Position numbers and translations under genes: made by a program. The notes under the pieces are model-generated. The model saw only the letters and a program-made list of their open reading frames with translations. It was not told the origin of the DNA and did not search any database. DNA of 64,000 nt from Myxococcales bacterium (lineage in GTDB: Bacteria > Myxococcota_A > Polyangia > Haliangiales > Haliangiaceae), in assembly GCA_016716835.1 (NCBI GenBank), contig JADJUW010000002.1, positions 830,867-894,866 on the forward strand, written 5' to 3'. Below are positions 58,391 to 64,000 of the stretch, piece after piece (within the stretch, counting starts at the first letter, position 1; each line of letters opens with the position of its first letter).

Positions 58391-58654
58391 TCACGTGAGA
58401 AAACGAGTGCCTGGCTGCGCACGGGATTTCGCAGCCGCTGCAATTTCGCGGGCAAGTTGTTCAACGGAATTTGGTTGCGCCACGTCGGTGACGTACGCGC
58501 GCATCAAACGAAACTTCATGCCGGGTTTGGCAAATGGCATTGCGTCTCTTTGTGTCCTGGGCGGACGCCGTGCCGTCGCGATGGCCTTGGCAACCATGGC
58601 TCGCGCCGCGTATCTTTTGCCTGGCTTGTTGTCTTTGGATCGTTTCGCGGCCAT
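58391..58654 (-). CDS. Possible small basic protein
   Basis: An 87-residue frame starting at ATG 58654. It begins Lys/Arg-rich (MAAKRSKDNKPGKRYAARAM) and ends in a helix containing SVEQLAREIAAAAKSRAQ. No signal, membrane segment or known family. It has a start codon and plausible composition but no other support, and it lies in a zone with many broken genes. It may not be expressed. Confidence 0.3.
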   Translation of the reverse strand: MAAKRSKDNKPGKRYAARAMVAKAIATARRPPRTQRDAMPFAKPGMKFRLMRAYVTDVAQPNSVEQLAREIAAAAKSRAQPGTRFLT

Positions 58655-58715
58655 GGGATTGAGTCTAACGAACTTGCCGAGGTGCGTCCATCGGCAATTT
58701 TCCGGGCGCGGCGTG

Positions 58716-61016
58716 TTACGGCCGCGGCGGCGCAAACGCGATGCGCAGGCCAAGCGAGGGAGGTGGCATGTATTCGGTGATGGCGAGGCGCGCGGTGAAG
58801 TCGCGGTTGTATTGATAGCCGGTGATTTTGGTGCGGCGATAGACGTTTTGGAAGTCGAGGAAGGCGGGTAGGTCGTGCGGGCCAACGCGCCAGGTGCGCT
58901 CGACCGCGTGGATCGAGGCTGGTGCTGCGCCGGCAAGCGCTCGCCGTTGAGTTCGCCGTAAACTGGCACGTAGGTATCGTTGGCGGGTTGGTAGGTGGCG
59001 CTTGCTGACCTTGGTGTACGGCGTGCCGCTGGCATCAGCTAAAGCGCGCGCTAAACAGCCAGGCGCCGCGTTGGTAGCTGCCCATAGCAACGATGTTATG
59101 CGGTTAGTCGTAGTCAAAGCGGCGCAAGGGGGGCATAGGGGCCATCGCGGCGAGTTGAGCGCGCGCCAGCTATACGCGACCCAGCCAAACCAATGTTTGC
59201 GAAAGAGTTTGGCGCGACGGCCTCGACGCCGGCGGTGGCGCCGCGGCGGTGGAAAGCATACGGCAGGCCGTTTGGATCGTTGGCGGCGACGGCGGGGTCA
59301 GCAGAAGCAACGACTAGATGTTTGCGCTGCGAGACATAGCCCGACAGCACCCACGAGATGGCCTGCCACTGCGCCTCGGCGCCGAGCAAGTATTGCGTCG
59401 CGGTCTCGGGCGACAGCGACGTCGACGCGCCTTCGATGAGCGTGAGCGTGCGCGCATAGCGGCCGACGGCGGCGTGTGCCGTGATGTTGCCAAATTGGTT
59501 TTGCGCCGCGACGCGTGGCAAGAGCTCCCAGGCATTTTATGCCGCTGAAGTACTCAAGGCGCGCGCCGGTGGTGGCGGCCAAGGTGTCATTGAGACGCCA
59601 ATCGCTCGCGGCGTACGCGGCAACCACGCTGCGCCAATAGGCCTGTTTGAGCGAAATCACCGCGCCGCTAAACGGCTCGCCGGGCGCGCCCTCGCTAGGT
59701 GGCAGCGGCGAGAAGGTGTCGACATGCGTCTTGGACACTTCGAGCAAGCTGCCGGTGCGCAGCAAGTGCTCGCGCCCGCGGCCAAAGGGTACCTGCACGT
59801 CTTGCCGCAGCTGCATCGGTCCTCTATCGCCGTCGAGATAATTGCTGTCGCCCACCGGGTTTCGGTGACGTTTTGCCAATCGCCGCGGCGGTCGATACGC
59901 CGACGCGCGGCCCTCATAGCGCCAAGTGGCAATGAGCCGCGTAAAGCGCGTGGTATTGGCGATGCGCGAAAACGGCGAGAACTCGTTGTCGATGGTGGCC
60001 GAGATGTCGTCGTAGCTGGTAAACGCCAGCGCCGAGAAGCGGTGGGCGCCGCGCGCATAATCGGCCTTGAGCTGCGCGTCGTAGTAGATGGGCGCGACTT
60101 CAAACGCGACGTCGTCGGTTTTTAGATCGAGGCCTTTGATGAGCCAGTCGAGCGTGGATCGCCGCGCGCCGCCGCCGAGCGTAAAGCCGTTATCGCGGCG
60201 ATAATGGCCAAAGGCGCCGAGTTCGAGCAACGACGCGGTGAGCACGGCCTCGCTGGGATGTCGATCCAGCTGCTTGCTGGTGAGCCGCATCACGCCGCCG
60301 GTGTTGCCGTCTTCGGCGCCGGCGCCACTGGGCACAAAATCGAGCGTTCCGATGAGGCGCGTTGGGATGATGGTGGTGTTGTTGAAGGTATGGTAAGCGC
60401 GCGGCACGGGCACGCCGTCGAGCAGCGTCAGCGAATCTTCGGGCGATGAGCCGCGAATGACCAAGCCCGAACCGGGGCCGGCGCCGCCGCCAATGGTGAC
60501 ACCGGGCAGCGCGCGAATGGCCGCGAGCGCGTCTTGTTCGCCGCCGGGCACGCGCATGAGCTCTTGCCCGGTGAGCGCCGTGGTGCCGAGCGTGCGCGTG
60601 ACATGGCGGCGGTCGAAAACGTCGATGACTTCGTCGGCGGCCGCGTTTGGCCGTCGGTTGAGTGTGATCACGAGGTCGCTGCATTGTTGCGTCGGCGAGA
60701 AGGCGAGGGCACCGGTTTGTTCGACATAGCCAAACGCGCTCGCGGTGAGCTGGGCGCTGGTGCCGTCGCCGCCGCATGCGTTAGGCAGGATAAACGCAAC
60801 CGGCTTGGTCCGTGATGGCAATGTCGGAGCTTGTGGACCCCGCGGTCGACACCGTGGCATCCGGGATGGCATTGCCCTGCGCGTCCACCACGCGGCCGGC
60901 AAGCGGCGCGGTGGTTGGCTTGCGGCCGGCTCCGCCGCTGCATCAGCGCTTGCCAGCCACATCGCCGCGATCGCGGCGGCAAACACAGCAGCCTTGCGGG
61001 CGAACTTCATCAGCAA
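58716..61016 (-). pseudogene. Second TonB-dependent receptor, multiple frameshifts
   Basis: ATG at 61014-61016 opens a signal peptide (MLMKFARKAAVFAAAIAAMW). The expected beta-sandwich follows in another frame (GRVVDAQGNAIPDATVSTAG). The plug is in frame again (AIRALPGVTIGGGAGPGSGL, then VIRGSSPEDSLTLLDGVPVP), as are many barrel strands. The frame is lost again at about 59540, resumes at 59521-59114 and 59114-58716 in other frames, and ends with barrel-closing residues (PSLGLRIAF). At least four indels are needed. The restored length would be about 760 residues. It is related in plan to the receptor at 26.2-28.5 kb. Either heavily decayed or badly sequenced. Confidence 0.8.
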
Positions 61017-61843
61017 CTCGTACCATAGCCGCCGGCCGCATCAGCCGATGGGCGTCGGCTGGGTTTCTCCTCGAACTCGTCTACTTCTTCAGCGTTTCCC
61101 AGTCGTCAAAGGCCGGGATTGCTTAGCGAGCTTCTTTAGGATCAGATCTAGCAGTTCTTCGCGCTGCCGTTGTACAAAGCAATTGGCACTGGCCTGCAGC
61201 CCCTGGCCTTTGATTTTGTGGTGTGAGGTGCCGCGTCCCTCAACCCATTCAAAGCAAGGCTGCACGACAACCCTTGCGCAGGTCGACGCACAGATAGGCA
61301 TGGCGCACTAGCCGGCGAGCGTGGCGTAGTCGGCCGGCTTTGCTTATGAAGGCGGTGACCAGTGGGCACTCAATCCGCGTTTCATCGATGATGAGCGTGA
61401 ACTCAATCACCGGTGGTTCGCGCAGGGCCTCGGCGTGACCAGGCAACATCTTTGAGTTAGCCGAACCGGTGCGCCTTGCGCCGCCGGACCACCTCGCAAC
61501 CTCGTCCCATGCGGCGGCTGCGTTGTTGGGCAGCGCCGCGCCCGGCTGCTAGCTCTTCGACGACAAACTGGCCGGCTAGCTCGATAATACTTTCAATCAC
61601 CCAATCAACCGTGGCGCCGGCGCAATGCCCGCCCGTCTCAAGGCGCAACAACCCGGCCCGTTTCCGGTGGGCTCGATGGTCGCGTGGCCAAAAAGAGCGT
61701 GCGTTTTCATTAGCTTAGATAGCATATCACGGACCTCTAGGCGCGGTTTGAGAATTCTGAAGCGCAGATCGACACGGGTTTTGCCGGTGCCGAGCAAACG
61801 GTTTCTGTTTCCTTCATGCCTGTTCTTACGCATGGTCACTCAA
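61017..61843. other. Unresolved stretch with short broken frames
   Basis: About 830 bp without a gene I can support. On the minus strand short pieces in different frames look protein-like (FTLIIDETRIECPLVTAF, KIKGQGLQASANCFVQRQRE, and VDLRFRILKPRLEVRDML near 61740-61780) and would join only with several frameshifts. They match no family I recognise. They may be remnants of one gene downstream of the YhaV-like toxin or of a mobile element. Confidence 0.35.
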
Positions 61844-62340
61844 TCATCTCACACGCGGCATTCCCATTTTTTCTTGGGCGTGCGTCGCCTCTGTCAACAA
61901 CGCATCCCAGTCGTCGGGTGGGTGGCGGGCGCCCAACGTATTACGGAAGACGCGGTAGGCGTCGTCGGCGCTTTCGTAAGCGCGCTTGCTGTCGTCGTCG
62001 TTTACCCACGCGTAGACCACCGCTACTGGCGGCGTAGTAGCGAAGAAATAGCCGGCAGTACTGCTGAAGAACTTGGCACCGACCAATGCGTATAGAGGCT
62101 TTGCCGAGCGCGTTGCCTTGGCGAAAAATTCACATGCGTTAGGTCGGCCGGAATGTCGCCAAACGCCAGCTTAGCAATCGCGGCCAAGCGCCGCGTGGCG
62201 ATTTTCCGCCTAGCCTTTGGGGTCTTTACGCTTCAGGCGCGCGACGTCTTTCACCAACTCGTCCACCTGCCGCAACAAGCGGATGCGCGAAGATGGGTCC
62301 AGCCGTTGATCACCAATGGCGCGCGCGCGGCCTTGGTCAT
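61844..62340 (-). pseudogene. yhaV: YhaV-family toxin, frameshifted
   Basis: ATG 62340 (overlapping the antitoxin stop as ATGA) opens with VINGWTHLRIRLLRQVDELV. In shifted frames it continues with KIATRRLAAIAKLAFGDIPA, FRQGNALGK, AKFF/QQY and finally VVYAWVNDDDSKRAYESADD ... RHPPDDWDALLTEA. These are the ordered blocks of YhaV ribonuclease toxins, but three or more single-base shifts separate them. YhaV cleaves mRNA and is neutralised by PrlF. In this state no functional toxin would be made unless the indels are sequence errors. Confidence 0.82.
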
Positions 62341-62671
62341 TCGTCGTCCGCGGGCAGCGGCGCGTTCAGGTCGACTTCGACATCGCCAACCAACGCGTGG
62401 ATGCGCGCCAAGAGTTTGGAATCGAGAGCTTGGATGCGCTGCGGATGCCGGCGCATATCGTCGGCGAGAAAAGCCAAGAACTTGCCGAGCACCGGGTCTT
62501 CACCAGCGCTGGGGCCGCGGCTCGCAATGACCACCTGGCCGTCGCTGCGGATATCGAACTCAAGCTTATCGCGCTTGCTCCAGCCCCAACGCGCGCCGCA
62601 CTTACCGGCTCAGGCACCGTGGTCTGGTAGCGGTCGGTGAGGTGGATTGGATTTTGGAGTTGGGCGCCATC
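62337..62671 (-). pseudogene. prlF: PrlF-family antitoxin, frameshifted
   Basis: ATG 62671 opens with PNSKIQST. A one-base shift gives LTDRYQTTVPEPV, the AbrB-like DNA-binding start of PrlF, and another gives KLEFDIRSDGQVVIAS. The C-terminus is intact (GEDPVLGKFLAFLADDM ... HALVGDVEVDLNAPLPADDE). The total is about 111 codons, the normal PrlF length. PrlF binds YhaV and represses the operon. At least two indels are present. Together with the broken yhaV it forms a decayed type II module. Confidence 0.82.
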
Positions 62672-62721
62672 GATGTTGCTTCCATGTCCTTCTTCTACGC
62701 AGAGAAGGCCGACAATCTTAC

Positions 62722-62741
62722 GGTAATGCAATTGCATTACC
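62722..62741. promoter_or_regulatory. 20-bp perfect palindrome upstream of prlF
   Basis: GGTAATGCAA and TTGCATTACC form a perfect, gapless 20-bp palindrome, 51 bp upstream of the prlF start. A dimeric AbrB-like antitoxin such as PrlF would bind such a site. It is intact although the genes are not. Confidence 0.65.
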
Positions 62742-62893
62742 ATGGGCAAGCAAAAACGTAAGCTGGGATACGTTAGATCAAATTTTATCGATAGGAATTC
62801 AGCCTCTTGCGAATGCATGCAACCTGCCGCAAACCGTCGGGTTGAAGCCTAGCTACCGTCATCAACCGACGACAAAATAAAAAGCGCAAACCG

Positions 62894-64000
62894 ATGGACG
62901 CCGATACGTATCACAGAGCAGCGCAAAGCGCCGTCATGAACCAACGCGAACTCATCGGCCTTGTCAACCGACCCCGTGCGCTGCCCTGGCGAGACAGGTG
63001 GGTGGAGTTCAAGCGCAACAACGACAATCCGCCATTGATCGGCGAGTACATCTCGGCGCTGGCAAACGAAGCGTGCTTGCGCGACCAACCTCGGGCCTAT
63101 CTGGTATTTGGCATCGACAACCAAACCCACAACGTGGTGGGGGACAAAATTTGATCCCTGGTCCGCCAGGGCAAAAGGCAATCAAGATTTGCTGCCATGG
63201 CTAGCGGGCCAGCGCCGAGGCAAACCCTGGCCTTGAGGCCGTTCGACGTGACGCACCCAGATGGGCGCGTCATCTTGCCTGTCGATCGGGCCGGCACCCA
63301 ATCAGCCGGTTCAGTTTATGGGCAAGGGCTATGCCAGATCAGGGGCGAGCAAGGTCGATCTCAGCCGCCATCCCGATAAGGCAAGGGCCTTATGGACCAA
63401 GGGGCAAGATTGGTCGGCGGCGATTTGCGACCATGCGAGCCTTGAGGACTTAGACCCGCTCGCCATTGCCAAAGCGCGCGACCAATTTCGCGAGAAGAAT
63501 CCGGCGAAGGCAAGCGAGCTCTCGGCGTGGACGGACCTCGCGTTCTTGAACAAGACCAAGCTGCTCAAGCAAGGCGCGATAACGGGAAATGCCGCCGCTC
63601 CTGCTCTCTAGGCGGCCGAGCGTCTACGCTACTCGTCGCTAATCAGTGGCAAGTATTTCGTGGTTTTTAAGAGACGCGGAGCATCGCGATCTCGACTACG
63701 TGCATCTGGAACCTCCCTTTTTACTCGCCGGCGATCGGCTGCTCGCGAAAATCAGGAACCTCACGGTACGCGAGCTGCCTGGCGGTACCTTTTTCCGGGG
63801 GCTGACGCAGTACGATCCCAAACGGGTCCTGCGCGGGGCATTTCTACAATGACCATCGCCCGTCAAGATCCATCGCCGCCAGGCTGCCGCATCACCATTG
63901 TCGGGACGCCTGACCCCGCGTGCTGATTGCGAACGGGGTGCCTTCCTGCCAAGGTAACGTCATGAACGTCATCTCGCAGGACTCGCCGCCGCTCTATTAC
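62894..64000 (+). pseudogene. AlbA_2/Schlafen-type ATP-binding protein, frameshifted and cut by window edge
   Basis: ATG 62894 opens an AlbA_2 domain: VEFKRNNDNPPLIGEYISAL, then ANEACLRDQPRAYLVFGIDN. The frame shifts at the GGGGG run near 63137 (continuing GTKFDPW in the next frame) and again before FMGKGYARSGASKVDLSRHP, which leads to DWSAAICDHASLEDLDPLAI and WTDLAFLNKTKLLKQGA. Further shifted frames give FLRDAEHRDLDYVHLEPPFL and LAGDRLLAKIRNLTVRELPG and run off the window end. The blocks follow the order of RecG-like/Schlafen regulators found near mobile elements. At least four indels. Confidence 0.78.

Overview
The window is GC-rich, densely coded DNA from a Gram-negative bacterium that looks most like a member of the Myxococcota (deltaproteobacterial lineage). 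This is inference. It rests on the many lipobox proteins and Ala/Pro-rich TPR proteins, a PilB-PilT-PilC-PilS block, a gliding-type ABC cluster (ATPase, permease, GldG-like, DUF4340), a PhaR regulator, a frataxin and a small bacterial histone-fold protein. No ribosomal RNA is present; the only RNA gene found is one tRNA-Leu(CAA).

Layout. 0-6 kb: C-terminal part of an IucA/IucC-type siderophore synthetase, a helical-repeat protein, phaR, a cupredoxin lipoprotein, and nadE beside a PRPP-synthetase-like gene. 6-12 kb: a 2,009-residue alpha-2-macroglobulin lipoprotein with an intact thioester motif. 12-21 kb: a duplicated-domain membrane protein, an aldo/keto reductase, the Gld/Nos-type ABC operon and an HtrA-type protease. 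21-29.5 kb: sodB, asnS, a MATE exporter, two frame-disrupted outer-membrane genes and a 3D-domain protein. 29.5-35.5 kb: a redox/envelope block. It holds a BlaI-type operator, BlaI- and BlaR1-like genes (each frame-disrupted), two paralogous thioredoxin-fold lipoproteins and a RegB/RegA-like two-component pair. 35.6-41.2 kb: an NlpC/P60-like lipoprotein, an operon with a zinc-finger plus histone-fold protein, an OmpA/TSP3 lipoprotein operon and cyaY. 41.5-53 kb: miaB, pilS-pilC-pilT-pilB and secreted or coiled-coil hypothetical proteins. 53-57.5 kb: an RlmI-like methyltransferase, rpoZ, a DUF429-like protein, an orphan antitoxin and tRNA-Leu. 57.6-64 kb: an accessory, decaying zone with two toxin-antitoxin modules, a second TonB receptor and an AlbA_2-type gene, nearly all frameshifted.

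The most notable items are: the treble-clef zinc finger fused to a histone fold (36.3-36.8 kb); a 150-151 bp palindromic dispersed element in three intergenic copies (12.1, 41.3 and 56.3 kb); the BlaI/M56/thioredoxin locus, in which the M56 protein carries an EF-hand-like loop instead of a beta-lactam sensor; and several exact operator palindromes. Long housekeeping and envelope genes are intact while many accessory genes carry single-base frameshifts. The frameshifts may be real decay or local assembly indels; the sequence alone cannot settle this.
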